Shown here: positions 38,896 through 48,569 of the stretch, piece after piece
How positions within the stretch are numbered: the stretch's first letter is position 1
Layout of the letters: the number at the start of each line of letters is the position of its first letter
Made by a program: the position numbers and the translations under genes
The notes under the pieces: generated by a model
The model's database searches: none
Told to the model about the DNA's origin: nothing
The model's input: the letters and a program-made list of their open reading frames with translations, nothing else
Assembly: GCA_963721725.1 (NCBI GenBank)
Contig: CAVRLX010000013.1
Span: forward strand, 1-64,000
Reading direction: 5' to 3'
Source: RI-153 sp963721725
Lineage (GTDB): Bacteria; Chloroflexota; Anaerolineae; Caldilineales; Caldilineaceae
Length of the DNA: 64,000 bases

Positions 38896-38924
38896 AAAAC
38901 AGCGCCCTACCAAGAGGGCGCTGT
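38896..38924 (-). terminator. Intrinsic terminator of the P-type ATPase gene
   Basis: ACAGCGCCCT (38899-38908) and AGGGCGCTGT (38915-38924) form a 10-bp GC-rich stem with a 6-base loop. On the minus strand the stem is followed by TTTT. It lies 48 bases after the ATPase stop. Confidence 0.8.
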
Positions 38925-38971
38925 TGGATCCAGCGTACAAGTTATTATGCAGCGTAGTTGCCCTGCCCAGG

Positions 38972-41746
38972 TCAGGTTGTGCGGCGCATCCACCATTTTT
39001 CAGTTTCAATGGCGAGAAAGACCACCAGTCCCAGCCCAAGACTGATGAGCCAATCTTGCCATTGCAACGGCTCGGTCTGAAAGAACCGTTCCAGTGCAGG
39101 CAGAAGTAGCACGGCCGCTTGGGCAATCACCACGACTGCCATCAAGCCCAACAGCGGTTTGTTGGTCCACCACCCGATCTGAACAATCGATTCCCGATTG
39201 GATCGGGAAGCCAATGCCTGGGCCACTTGGGCAAAGGCTAGAGTGGTAAAGATCATCATCTGCCAGGCGTGTTCGCCGTTGCGCCAATAGAGATAGCCAA
39301 TGCCCAGCGCCAATGCGCCAATCAGCAGCCCCACCCAGACCATGTGTCGCCCCAAGCCGTCGCTAAAGATCCCGGCTGTGGGCGCAACCGGCGGGCGCTT
39401 CATTACCGTGCGCTCGGCAGGCTCGAAGCCCATGCCCAGCCCCAGCAGCCCGTCGGTCATCAAATTCAGCCAGAGCAACTGCAACGGCAGCAGCGCAATC
39501 GGCATCCCGATGAAAGGCGCCAGCAGCATAACCAGCACCTTGCCAATGTTGCCCGCCACGGAGAATTTGATAAAGCGGCGCACGTTGTCATAGATGGTTC
39601 GGCCTTCTTCGACGGCGGCGACAATGGTGGCGAAATTGTCGTCGCGCAGCACCATGTCGGCGGCCTCTTTGCTCACGTCTGTGCCGGTGATGCCCATGGC
39701 GACGCCAATGTCAGCCTGTTTGAGGGCAGGCGCATCGTTGACGCCGTCACCGGTCATGGCGGTGACATGGCCTTTGCTTTGCAGGGCGCGTACAATGCGC
39801 AGCTTATGCTCCGGCGACACACGGGCATAGACCGAGACAAACTCCACCACTTCGCCCAGTCGCTCTTCGCTCATCCCCTCCAGTTCCACACCAGTGATCA
39901 CCTGGGGCTGCGGCGTGCCGTTGTGGAGGCTCACCGTCTGCTCTTCCAAAATCCCCAAATCGTGGGCAATGTAGCGCGCCGTCAGCGGATGATCGCCGGT
40001 GATCATCATCGGGCGGATACCCGCCATTTTGCACACGCGCACGGCATCGCGCACTTCGGCGCGGGGCGGGTCGATGATGCCGAAGAAACCCACGAAGATC
40101 AGCGCCTGCTCTAGCTGCTTGCGGTGGATTGGATCATCGGCGAAATCATCCAACGGCTGAAAGGCGACGCCCAACACACGCATGCCGTTTTCTGCCAACT
40201 CGGCATTAGACGCCTCAATGCGTTGACGTGCCTCGGCGGTGAGCGGCTGCACACGGTCCTCGGTCCAGACCTGCGTAGAAATGTCGAGTAGCCCATCCAC
40301 CGCGCCTTTGGTGAAGGCAACGAAGCGGGCTTGTAACGCTGCCCGCCCCGGCAGGGTGACGGGCAGTTCCCCTGTCACCGCGTGGACGGTAGTCATGCGC
40401 TTGCGCTCGGAATCGAAGGGCAGTTCGCCCACACGAGGCAGCACTCGCTCCACTTGTGCCCGCTCGATACCGGCTTTGCCGCCTGCCACCAGCAGCGCCC
40501 CTTCCGTGGGATCCCCAATGGTCTGCACACGGTTGCTGTTCGGTTCCAATTCGATTTGAGCGTCGTTACAGAGCGCACCGCCCAACAGCAGCAGCCCCAA
40601 CGGGCGCGCCGACTCCGTTAATTGATGATCGGCGGTAAGCAAAGGACGGTCGCCCTGGTCCAGCACTGGCGCGCTGTGGCGCACGCTCTCGTCCACGAGC
40701 ACGCGGTGGCCTGCCACATCCAGCACCACAACGGTCATACGATTTTCGGTGAGGGTTCCTGTCTTATCCGAGCAGATCGTGGTGACTGCGCCGAGGGTTT
40801 CCACGGCAGGCAGTTTGCGGATCAGGGCATTGCGCTGCAACATGCGGCGCGCGCCCAGGGCCAGCGTAAAGGTGACCACGGCGGGCAGCCCTTCGGGGAT
40901 AATGGCAACGGCCACGCTGACGGCTGTGAGAAACATTTCCTCCCATTCGCCGCCACGCAGCAACCCGATCCCCAAGATGATTAGGGCAATCAGCACGCCT
41001 GCCAGCGCCAACCCTTTGCCCAGCCGATCAAGGCGCTGTTGCAGCGGGGTCTCTTCACTTTTGACTGACTGCAACATAGTGGCAATTTTGCCCAACTCGG
41101 CGTTCATGCCCACGCCAATCACCACGCCTGTGCCGCGCCCATAGGTGACGGTAGTACCCATGTAGGCCATGTTACGCCGGTCGCCCAGCGGCGCATTCTC
41201 CTGTGCCAGCGCTTTGGTTGTCTTTTCCACGGCTTCAGCTTCGCCGGTGAGTGCAGCTTCTTGAATGCGCAGATTGACCGCCTCGAACAAGCGCAGATCG
41301 GCGGGGACAACGCTACCTGCTTCCAGCAACACAATGTCGCCGATGGTGAGGTCACGCGCAGAGATCATCTGTGTTGTACCGTTGCGGCGCACACGCACCT
41401 GTGGCACCGACATCTGCTTGAGTGCGGCCATAGCCCGCTCGGCGCGGTATTCTTGCACAAAGCCCAGCAGCCCAAAGAGGATCACAATGGCAAAGATCGA
41501 GATCGATTCGTTGGCTTTGCCCAGAAGAATGGAGATGACGCCAGCCCCAATGAGAATCAGCACCATTGTGGCGGAGAATTGCTCCCAAAGAATACGCCAG
41601 GGAGATTTGCCCCCTTTTTCCAACAATTCGTTAGGGCCGTGGGTCTGCTGGCGGGTCGTGGCTTCGGCGGCATCCAGCCCGCGGGCAGGATCTACGGCGA
41701 GAGTTTGCAGCATGTCGGCAAGGTCACGGGAATGCCACTGGTTCAT
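38972..41746 (-). CDS. P-type cation ATPase (Ca2+/Mn2+ type, P2A-like)
   Basis: 924-residue pump. Phosphorylation motif DKTGTLT begins at Asp327. Further motifs are TGEAEAVEK (actuator), IPEGLPA in helix 4 (ion-binding, P2A type), GDPTEGALL, MITGDHPLTA and MTGDGVNDAPALK. LLWLNLMTDGLLGLG in helix 6 carries Asn and Asp ion ligands. The protein is close to SERCA-like and PMCA-like bacterial pumps. The yybP-ykoY RNA element directly upstream argues that Mn2+ is sensed, and that this pump exports Mn2+ as well as, or instead of, Ca2+. AGGAGC lies before the ATG. A strong terminator follows the gene. Confidence 0.94.
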   Translation of the reverse strand: MNQWHSRDLADMLQTLAVDPARGLDAAEATTRQQTHGPNELLEKGGKSPWRILWEQFSATMVLILIGAGVISILLGKANESISIFAIVILFGLLGFVQEYRAERAMAALKQMSVPQVRVRRNGTTQMISARDLTIGDIVLLEAGSVVPADLRLFEAVNLRIQEAALTGEAEAVEKTTKALAQENAPLGDRRNMAYMGTTVTYGRGTGVVIGVGMNAELGKIATMLQSVKSEETPLQQRLDRLGKGLALAGVLIALIILGIGLLRGGEWEEMFLTAVSVAVAIIPEGLPAVVTFTLALGARRMLQRNALIRKLPAVETLGAVTTICSDKTGTLTENRMTVVVLDVAGHRVLVDESVRHSAPVLDQGDRPLLTADHQLTESARPLGLLLLGGALCNDAQIELEPNSNRVQTIGDPTEGALLVAGGKAGIERAQVERVLPRVGELPFDSERKRMTTVHAVTGELPVTLPGRAALQARFVAFTKGAVDGLLDISTQVWTEDRVQPLTAEARQRIEASNAELAENGMRVLGVAFQPLDDFADDPIHRKQLEQALIFVGFFGIIDPPRAEVRDAVRVCKMAGIRPMMITGDHPLTARYIAHDLGILEEQTVSLHNGTPQPQVITGVELEGMSEERLGEVVEFVSVYARVSPEHKLRIVRALQSKGHVTAMTGDGVNDAPALKQADIGVAMGITGTDVSKEAADMVLRDDNFATIVAAVEEGRTIYDNVRRFIKFSVAGNIGKVLVMLLAPFIGMPIALLPLQLLWLNLMTDGLLGLGMGFEPAERTVMKRPPVAPTAGIFSDGLGRHMVWVGLLIGALALGIGYLYWRNGEHAWQMMIFTTLAFAQVAQALASRSNRESIVQIGWWTNKPLLGLMAVVVIAQAAVLLLPALERFFQTEPLQWQDWLISLGLGLVVFLAIETEKWWMRRTT

Positions 41747-41800
41747 AAAGAGATTGCTCCTCGGTTTCTATGATAAAAGTCTGGTTGGCAGGGTAGTAAC

Positions 41801-41845
41801 AAAAAAGCGAGACCACCCCGACATAAATTGTCGTGATGGTCTCGC
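41801..41845 (-). terminator. Expression-platform terminator of the Mn riboswitch
   Basis: On the minus strand GGCGAGACCATCACGACA pairs with TGTCGGGGTGGTCTCGC with minor mismatches, followed by TTTTTT (41801-41806). The 5' strand overlaps the conserved GAGACC of the aptamer. Confidence 0.85.
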
Positions 41846-41935
41846 CAAAGCCTTGCGGCTGCAATCAACCGAGTGAGGTTATCCCACTGTAATGACGATT
41901 GGTGCCCCGTTTGCACGGGAGGCTACTCCCCAAAA
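41801..41935 (-). promoter_or_regulatory. yybP-ykoY (Mn2+) riboswitch upstream of the P-type ATPase
   Basis: Read on the minus strand from 41935: GGGGAGTAGCCTCCC (the invariant first loop and paired arm), then GTCATTACAG, a variable helix GATAACCTCACTCGGTTGATT, and GGCGAGACC, matching the second conserved loop of the element (GCnAGACC). The GAGACC strand is also the first strand of an intrinsic terminator, so ligand binding can sequester it and let transcription proceed. The element ends 55 bases before the ATPase start. A TATAGT that could be its -10 box lies at about 41951-41956. Confidence 0.87.
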
Positions 41936-42005
41936 ACTTGTACCACTATACTGGGCTAATCTGTCATTCCCCTGTTATCAGGCTGACAATTGGCCGACAA
42001 AGCGC

Positions 42006-43037
42006 TTAATCCGCCGCCATTGGGATCTTGTTAATGGTTTCCAATGCGGAGAAAAGCTGACCCACGTCGGCATTGGGGAGCGTGGGGCTTTTTTCGTAGA
42101 GATAACAGGCCGCCACACGCGTATCGCCGTCGGGGAGATAGAGCGGGGGGCGGGCTTCGCGGCAGATGGACATGACGTGCGGGCAACGATTGGCAAATTT
42201 GCAGCCCTGGCCCATGCGCTCTGTGCCGTCGGGGATGATGATCTCCTGTTCGCCCCAGGTTCGTTGCAGATCCGGCCAAGGGATGGAGTCAATCAGCAGT
42301 TGGGTATAGGGGTGCTTGGGATTGCGAATCACCGAATCCACATCGCCAGCTTCCATAATCGAGCCTTTGTAGAGGATGATGATGTAGTCGCTAATGTGAT
42401 AGGCCGTGGTGAGATCGTGGGTAATGTAGAGAATGGTAATCTTGAAGTCCTGATTAAGCTTGCGCAGACTCTTCAAGATCGTGGCTCGCAACGACGCATC
42501 CACCATAGAGACCGGTTCATCGGCCACAAGCAGTTGCGGCTGTAAAAGCAACGCCCGCGCCACCACCAGACGTTGGCGCTGTCCACCGCTTAACTGGTGT
42601 GGAAAACGGCCCAGCGTTTCGTCGGGGCGCAGGCCCACACTGGTCAGGGCTTCTTCGATCATACGGCGCGCTTCTTGCTTGGAATTCGCAAGATTGAAAT
42701 TCTTCACCGCTTCATCAAAGAGATGATCGACCTTGTAAAACGGGTTATAGACCGCAAAGGGATCTTGGAAGATGGCTTGTACCTCTTTGCGAAAGATGAA
42801 GCGGTCTTTGCCTTTTACTTTGCTCAGGTCATGCCCTTTATAGACCACGGTTCCGTCGCTGGGTTCCAGAAAACCCAGGGTAATCAAGCCCAATGTGGAC
42901 TTGCCGCTACCGCTTTCGCCGGCCACCGAGATCACGCTGGGCGACTCTGAATCTACGGTAAAGGAAATATTATCGAGGGCTAGCGTGCCCCCTTTGAAGG
43001 CTTTAGTTACGTTCTGAAGTTCTAACAGCTTTGTCAT
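42006..43037 (-). CDS. Oligopeptide-type ABC transporter ATPase (OppF/DppF-like)
   Basis: 343 residues. Walker A is GESGSGKST, signature LSGGQRQR, Walker B LLVADEPVSMVD, H-loop YITHDL, and the C-terminal Cys-containing segment CKFANRCPHVMSICREARP is typical of peptide and nickel importers. The Walker A region is preceded by ESPSVISVAG. ATG 43037 (MTKLLELQNV) is chosen; the gene overlaps the preceding ATPase gene by 35 bases. It powers the import complex with the permeases at 44052-46085. Confidence 0.93.
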   Translation of the reverse strand: MTKLLELQNVTKAFKGGTLALDNISFTVDSESPSVISVAGESGSGKSTLGLITLGFLEPSDGTVVYKGHDLSKVKGKDRFIFRKEVQAIFQDPFAVYNPFYKVDHLFDEAVKNFNLANSKQEARRMIEEALTSVGLRPDETLGRFPHQLSGGQRQRLVVARALLLQPQLLVADEPVSMVDASLRATILKSLRKLNQDFKITILYITHDLTTAYHISDYIIILYKGSIMEAGDVDSVIRNPKHPYTQLLIDSIPWPDLQRTWGEQEIIIPDGTERMGQGCKFANRCPHVMSICREARPPLYLPDGDTRVAACYLYEKSPTLPNADVGQLFSALETINKIPMAAD

Positions 43038-44055
43038 GGCGTTTATCTGTCTCTGGTTTATCCGCGTGGCCGTCTTCATAGAGATGGCAAGCGGCCAAGT
43101 GAGTGGGCTTGTGTTCACGGAAGGGCGGGACAACATCCTGGCAAACGGGCATTACATAGGGGCAGCGGTTGCTGAACACACAGCCAGCCGGCAACGCTGT
43201 CAGCGGCGGCGTGATGCCGGGAATGCCAGTGAAATCACCTTTGTTGCTGAGGCCGGGCAGGCTGCTGATCAGCAACTGCGTATATGGGTGCAGGGCATCG
43301 GTGAAAATGTCCTCCACGCGCCCCAGTTCCATCATACGACCGGCATACATCACAGCAATGCGATCCACAAACTGGGCCATCAAGCCCATGTCGTGGCCGA
43401 TGAGGATAATGGCGCTGCCCAGTTGTTCTTGCAACGTGCCCAAGGTCTGCATCACCTGCCGTTGGGTAATCACGTCCAGCGCGCTGGTCGGCTCGTCGGC
43501 GATGATCAGCTTGGGATTCATGGCAACGCTGATGGCAATACAGGCCCGCTGTTTCATGCCCCCGCTCAACTCGTGCGGATACATGTTGCCCACCGACGGA
43601 TCGAGATCCACCGAACGTAGCGCATCGGCGGCCATGCCTTCCATCTCGGCTTTGGAAAGGCGCAGATTGTGATCCTTCATGCTATCGATGAGTTGATCAC
43701 GAATGCGCATGACTGGGTTAAGCGAGTTCATCGCCCCCTGGGGAACCATGCTAATTTCATTGCCGCGCACTTGGCGCATCTGCTCTTCGGTGAGACCGGT
43801 CAGTTCGGTGTTGTCCAGCCAGACTTCGCCACCGGCAATGCGACCTGGCTTTTTGATCATGCGCAAAATGCCCAGGGCCAGTGTCGATTTGCCCGACCCC
43901 GATTCGCCCACCAATCCCAACCGTTCGCCTGGGCGTAGCTCCAGATTGATGTTGTTGGCCGCCTTGACCACCCCGGCGTCTGTGTAGTAGTGAATGTCTA
44001 AATTCTTCACGCGCAAGACAGGATCTTTTTGCGCGTATGCGCCATTCTTTCTCAC
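43003..44055 (-). CDS. Oligopeptide-type ABC transporter ATPase (OppD/DppD-like)
   Basis: 350 residues. GESGSGKST (Walker A), SMVPQGAMNSLNP (Q-loop), LSGGMKQR (signature), LIIADEPTSALD (Walker B), LIGHDMG (H-loop) and a C-terminal CVFSNRCPYVMPVC segment as in OppD. The start is GTG 44055, overlapping the TGA of the preceding permease (GTGA). A hydrophilic tail (HADKPETDKRHDKAVRTSERN region) overlaps the next ATPase gene. Confidence 0.93.
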   Translation of the reverse strand: MRKNGAYAQKDPVLRVKNLDIHYYTDAGVVKAANNINLELRPGERLGLVGESGSGKSTLALGILRMIKKPGRIAGGEVWLDNTELTGLTEEQMRQVRGNEISMVPQGAMNSLNPVMRIRDQLIDSMKDHNLRLSKAEMEGMAADALRSVDLDPSVGNMYPHELSGGMKQRACIAISVAMNPKLIIADEPTSALDVITQRQVMQTLGTLQEQLGSAIILIGHDMGLMAQFVDRIAVMYAGRMMELGRVEDIFTDALHPYTQLLISSLPGLSNKGDFTGIPGITPPLTALPAGCVFSNRCPYVMPVCQDVVPPFREHKPTHLAACHLYEDGHADKPETDKRHDKAVRTSERN

Positions 44056-45026
44056 TCCGACCTCCGTACTCGAGGATCGGCTAGTTCATCCAGACCAATG
44101 GAAATCATAAATAACATGACAAAAACCAGCGCCACAATCACAATGGGCACGGCTCCCCACCACCACAGCCCCCGTAAAAACGCGCTCTGGTTGATCACCC
44201 AATAAATGGTGACGCCCAATGTGGGTTCACGCAGTGGCCCCAGGCCCAGCGCTGCCAGACCCATGGAAGCAAAGATCGCGCCCGTCACCGAGCCAACCAG
44301 CCCCGCACCCAAGTAGGGCAACAGATTGGGGATCATCTCTTTGAAGATGATGCTGAGGTTGGACATGCCGTTGAGCCGGGACATCATGACATAGGGCTGC
44401 TCGCGCATACTGAGCACTTGCGAGCGGATGGTGCGCGTTGGCCCCATCCAGGCTAGCATGGCGATGATCAGCGCCATCCCATCCAGACTCATGGTCTTTT
44501 CGCCCAACGAAGAGGCAATGACCACCAGAATCAACAGGCCCGGCACGGTGAGCAGCACATCCACCGCCCAACGCACCACAAGGTCATACGTGCCGCCATA
44601 GAAAGCCGAGGTAAAGCCAAAGATGGTGCCAATGACCACACCGATCACACCGGCCAACACGCCAATGCGGATGGTCATCCAGGTGCCGGCCACGGCCACG
44701 GCAAACATATCACGGCCCTGACCGTCGGTGCCAAAGGGATAGGCCACAGGGTTGGCACAATCAGGGTCCGATTTGGGGCAATAGGAGAGCGTAGGGGCCA
44801 CACTGCCCGGACCTGCCAGCGGATAGGCATCGGCATACTCTGTAAAGAGCGAGCCAATCCCTGTAAAGAGGATCAGGAAAAGCAAAATTCCCAGCCCTGC
44901 CGCCAGGGTTTTGTTGCGACGCAAATAGCGCAACGAGGATTTGAGCCTGTAGAACGAATCCCCTTGCTTGAGGGTAGCTCTCGTGGACGTAGAAGGTGCC
45001 GAATTGGACGTATTATTCGCTATCAT
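44052..45026 (-). CDS. Oligopeptide-type ABC permease (OppC/DppC-like)
   Basis: 324 residues with about six membrane helices. The N-terminal helix (LAAGLGILLFLILFTGIGSLF) and a periplasmic GTDGQGRDMFA motif are classic for DppC-type subunits, and the EAA-loop region is near MSRLNGMSNLSIIFKEMIPN. It lies 48 bases after the DppB-like gene and overlaps the OppD-like start by GTGA. Confidence 0.92.
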   Translation of the reverse strand: MIANNTSNSAPSTSTRATLKQGDSFYRLKSSLRYLRRNKTLAAGLGILLFLILFTGIGSLFTEYADAYPLAGPGSVAPTLSYCPKSDPDCANPVAYPFGTDGQGRDMFAVAVAGTWMTIRIGVLAGVIGVVIGTIFGFTSAFYGGTYDLVVRWAVDVLLTVPGLLILVVIASSLGEKTMSLDGMALIIAMLAWMGPTRTIRSQVLSMREQPYVMMSRLNGMSNLSIIFKEMIPNLLPYLGAGLVGSVTGAIFASMGLAALGLGPLREPTLGVTIYWVINQSAFLRGLWWWGAVPIVIVALVFVMLFMISIGLDELADPRVRRSE

Positions 45027-45074
45027 TGAGGTTCTCCACTCTAGACATCAGGAAATAGTGAGCCATCAATCTTC

Positions 45075-46085
45075 TTAGCCTTTTTCATAACGGATGCGCG
45101 GATCCAGCAGCGGATAGACCATATCCATAATAAACATGGAGATCCCCAGCGAGACGATAATGACAAAGACAATGCCGTAGATGGTGAAATAGTCGAGTTG
45201 GTTAATCGACCGGGCCAGCAGTGTCCCCAGCCCAGGGAAGCCAAAAACGAGTTCCACCAGCACTGCGCCAGAGACAATGTGACTCAGCGCCAGCGCCAGC
45301 CCGGTGACCTGGGGCAGCAGGGCGTTGCGCACCCCGTAGCGGTAGAAAAGTCGCCAATCTTTCAACCCTTTTGCCTCGCCAAAGGTCATATAATCTTCGC
45401 CCTGTACCGTCACCATCATGCCGCGCATCCCGATCGCCCAGCCGCCTGCACTTGCCAAGACTAGCGCCAAGGCAGGCAAAAGAGAGTGTTTAAGGATCTC
45501 CAACACGAAACTAACGTCAAGGCTGGGGATCGTACCGATGCCATAGCCACCGCCAATCGGCAAAAGCTTCCAGCGGAAGGCGATAAAATAGATCAGCGTG
45601 AGCGCAATCACATAGGCAGGAATAGCTCCGAAGAGCAGAAATGAGGGCAAGATATAGCGGAAAAAGTTCGAGGCTTTGGGCCACGACATCAGCGCGCCCA
45701 TGAACGTGCCGATTAAAAAGGCCAGCAACGTGGTCGTCACAAGCAGACCCACCGTCCACGGCAGCCCTTCCATAATCAGCTCCCACACCGTCTTGGGATA
45801 GTTCGAGATGGAATAGCCCAGATCACCCTGAAGCATATCGCCTATATAGCTTACATATTGTTGCCAGAGGGGTCTGTCTAGGCCAAATTTCACTTCGTAG
45901 GCCTGCACCATTTCCTCGAAGCCAGGGGGGACATAGCCTGTGCGTGTTGCCTCCATTAATAGCTTTTCGCGAAGGGGGTTACGCGGGGTTAGCTTGGGAA
46001 TGAAGAAGTTCAGCGTTGCCGCAGACCAAATGATCAGCAACAGAAGGCCAAACCGCTTTAAGACAAAAAACCACGAGTATTTCAT
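45075..46085 (-). CDS. Oligopeptide-type ABC permease (OppB/DppB-like)
   Basis: 336 residues with six membrane helices. It begins KRFGLLLLIIWSAATLNFFIPKLTPRNP, and the conserved permease loop is at GLKDWRLFYRYGVRNALLP. Length and start suit the DppB group, which opens peptide importer operons after the binding protein. GGAGAAAA precedes ATG 46085. It is separated from its binding protein gene by 180 bases containing a strong hairpin. Confidence 0.92.
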   Translation of the reverse strand: MKYSWFFVLKRFGLLLLIIWSAATLNFFIPKLTPRNPLREKLLMEATRTGYVPPGFEEMVQAYEVKFGLDRPLWQQYVSYIGDMLQGDLGYSISNYPKTVWELIMEGLPWTVGLLVTTTLLAFLIGTFMGALMSWPKASNFFRYILPSFLLFGAIPAYVIALTLIYFIAFRWKLLPIGGGYGIGTIPSLDVSFVLEILKHSLLPALALVLASAGGWAIGMRGMMVTVQGEDYMTFGEAKGLKDWRLFYRYGVRNALLPQVTGLALALSHIVSGAVLVELVFGFPGLGTLLARSINQLDYFTIYGIVFVIIVSLGISMFIMDMVYPLLDPRIRYEKG

Positions 46086-46216
46086 CTGTTTTCTCCGTTT
46101 TTACTCAGTTTAGCCATTCGGTTCACAGGCAGTCAGGAGGATGGACGCATTGTGTAGATTTTTTCGCCATCTTTTCCATGGGTAGTACAGTCAATTCGAG
46201 GGTTCCCAGAGGTAGA

Positions 46217-46248
46217 CAGAGTGGTGGCCCCATGAGGCCACCACTCTG
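46217..46248. terminator. Strong hairpin between binding protein and permease genes
   Basis: CAGAGTGGTGGCC and GGCCACCACTCTG (46217-46229 and 46236-46248) form a perfect 13-bp stem with a 6-base loop. It begins 18 bases after the stop of the binding protein gene. With no T tract it is more likely an mRNA-stabilising or attenuating structure, which would give more binding protein than permease. Confidence 0.75.
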
Positions 46249-46265
46249 TAACAATTGTCAGACGA

Positions 46266-48106
46266 TTACGCCTGGGTAGCTTGCAGCCGGTTGAAGAGCA
46301 AGCCCACCGTCTGGTGCCAGAAGGCGCCGTTGAGGTAGGGGTTTTCTTCCGTGGGCCAGTTGGTCCAGTATGTGGTGTTCATCGGGATGCGGTGCAGCCA
46401 CTGCTGAATTGGAGCATCGATCAAATCGCGCAGATAGATCTCCACTGCCGCCAGATAGAGTTCCATATAGGCGGGATCGTCTGGCGAGGCTGGCATGGTT
46501 GCCATCTCGGCCAGAATGGCATCATACTCTGGATTCTGATAGCGCGAGTAGTACTGCGCCGGTTCACCCGTAGGCACGTAGAATTGGCTGGTGTACATGT
46601 TCAATGTATCGAATGGGTCGGCAATGCTGCCGCCGTGGCCAAAGAGCAGGATCTTGGCCGTACCGTCGACATCTTGGTGCCAGAGTCGGGCGGGGCGGCG
46701 TATTCCATTTGGAAGCCACCCTTGACCAACTGCTCGGCCAAGACGGGGCCGATATCGTTGAAGATGCCAAAACCGTGAATCACGGCCTCGATAATTTGAC
46801 CATCTTTTTCCCACATGCCGTTGCTGTTTTTGGCGTAGCCAGCGGCTTCCATGCGCTCGGCCGCCTTCTCCAGGCTGTGCTCGTTGGTGTTGTACTTTTC
46901 GAGCAACGGGGCAGCCGCCTCAATGTAGGGCATGAGCGGGGCATAGTAGGGGAAGGGCAGTTGTGTCAAGATACCGGAGCCTTCCAATGCCACGTCCAAC
47001 ATCTGTTCGCGGTCGATGGTATAGCTGACGGCCCAACGCACATCGGCGCTGTTGAACGGCTCTTCCGAAGTGTTGAACCAGAACGAGGTCGGCCACCAGT
47101 CAATGTAGCCCAAGGGCAGTTCGCGCCCGGTGTGGGTGATGACGGCGGGGTTTTGGGCCACTACTTGCGAAATCGTGCTGGCACGCAGATCCAGGCTGGA
47201 ATCGATCTCGTTGTTGATCATCAACTGTGACATGCGCTCTTCACCAGACACAGGGATTTTGATAATGCGCTCGATTTGGGGCAGTTCGGCAAAGCCACTC
47301 TTGGCACCCCACCAGTCATCACGGCGATCCAGGATCTGTTGTTGCGGACTCCAGTCCACCACATTGAAGGGGCCAGTCACCACAGGCCAGCCCTTTTCAA
47401 GATCGTAGAAGGTGAAGCCTTGGATCTCGCCTTCCACATCTTTGTAGACATGGGCGGGGACCCACCAGATGCCTGTATCGAACTTGCCGTAGATGCGGTC
47501 GAACAGGAAGCGGGGGCGTGGCTCGAAGAAGTTGAGGACAACCGTCTGGTCGTCAATCACTTCGGCGGATTCGATGGTGTTGTTCACCAGCGTCGAATTG
47601 TTCAGCAGGGGCGCATTGGCCTTGAGCATGTCAATGGTAAAGGCCACATCGTTGGCCGTAAAGGGCGTGCCATCGCTCCACTCTGCACCTTCGCGAATGC
47701 TGATGGTCAGTTGGGTGAAATCATCATTGTATTCAGCACCCGTCGCCAACCACGGCACTACTTCGTCGGCAAAGGCCGAGTAGTAGAAGAGCGGCTCAAA
47801 CGACCCTACTGTGGCACGGTGACCACCTTGACCACCGGTGGCATAGGCATTAGCCAAGCCCACATCGGTGTACTGGCCCTCAGCCCCACCCGACATGATG
47901 ATCATGGTACGATTACGAGCAACTTCCTTGAGGCCACTGGCCGGCGCGGCGGCCGGGGCGGCTGCTGGCGCGGCTGGGGCGGCGGCACCATCACCTGCAG
48001 GGGCTGCGGGGGCGGCAGTATCACCACCACAAGCTGCCAATACGACACCAGCCGTCGTCAGACCGCTGAGACGCAAAAAGTCACGTCGATTCATTTTGTT
48101 GTTCAC
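46266..48106 (-). CDS. Peptide-type solute-binding lipoprotein (SBP_bac_5), paralogue 1 (one frame break)
   Basis: Family 5 extracellular binding protein of about 612 residues. N-terminus MNRRDFLRLSGL with a twin-arginine motif and the lipobox VLAAC, followed by an Ala/Pro-rich linker. Family features include EGAEWSDGTPFTANDVAFT and VRWAVSYTIDREQM. The frame breaks near 46665 (one base short). Repair joins PPDSGTKM to DGTAKILLFGHGGS, exactly as in the paralogue at 50976. The start is taken as GTG 48106, because GGAGGAGA lies 4-5 bases upstream and the paralogue begins MNGKMNRRDF (here VNNKMNRRDF). It feeds the permeases downstream. Ligand unknown. Confidence 0.88.
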
Positions 48107-48251
48107 AGACTCTCCTCCACCTTGTTTGTATGAATGGTTGAAAAACGGAAACATAGGGATACAGAACGGTCTACCAGGAACAGGTAGATATCTCCGCACT
48201 GTGGGGTTGACACATTCTAGGCCGCGCTTTTTCCTCTTTATATACTTCGTA

Positions 48252-48306
48252 GCAGCACACAAGGACATTTTTCAAAGAGCAGAAAATGATCCTTTGTGGC
48301 GCTGCT
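48252..48306. repeat. Dispersed about 55-bp stem-loop repeat, copy 2
   Basis: GCAGCACACAAGGACATTTT at the start and TCCTTTGTGGCGCTGCT at the end pair imperfectly. It matches copy 1 at 6927-6980 over its full length. It lies about 150 bases upstream of the binding protein start. Confidence 0.75.
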
Positions 48307-48569
48307 GAGTATAGATAGAGAATCTACCTACGGAGAACACGGTTGAAAACCTATAAATTAACGGACTGCCCTGGGGGAAGGCGGATAGATTACATGGGAC
48401 CAAACGGGCTGCCAATAAACAGCTCTTGCATTCAAGTTTCTTCAATTTTCCCGACGAGACATTGGGATACGAATGAGGTTATCTATCCGATAGTGTGAGT
48501 ATATGATAGGTACACAACAGTGTCAAACAAGGTTTGTAGAAGAAATACGGATATAATCAACGGATATAA
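48307..48569. other. Intergenic region between PEP-hydrolase-family and binding protein genes
   Basis: About 260 bases with no open frame of interest. It should hold the promoter of the binding protein operon. At its left-hand gene border is a 13-bp exact tandem repeat, ACGGATATAATCA (48547-48559 and 48560-48572), whose second copy contains the stop codon of the neighbouring gene. Confidence 0.5.

Noticed and set aside
39269..40114. 281-codon plus-strand open frame opposite the P-type ATPase
   Set aside because: Antisense of the ATPase hinge and P-domain region; Gln/His-rich with no domain.
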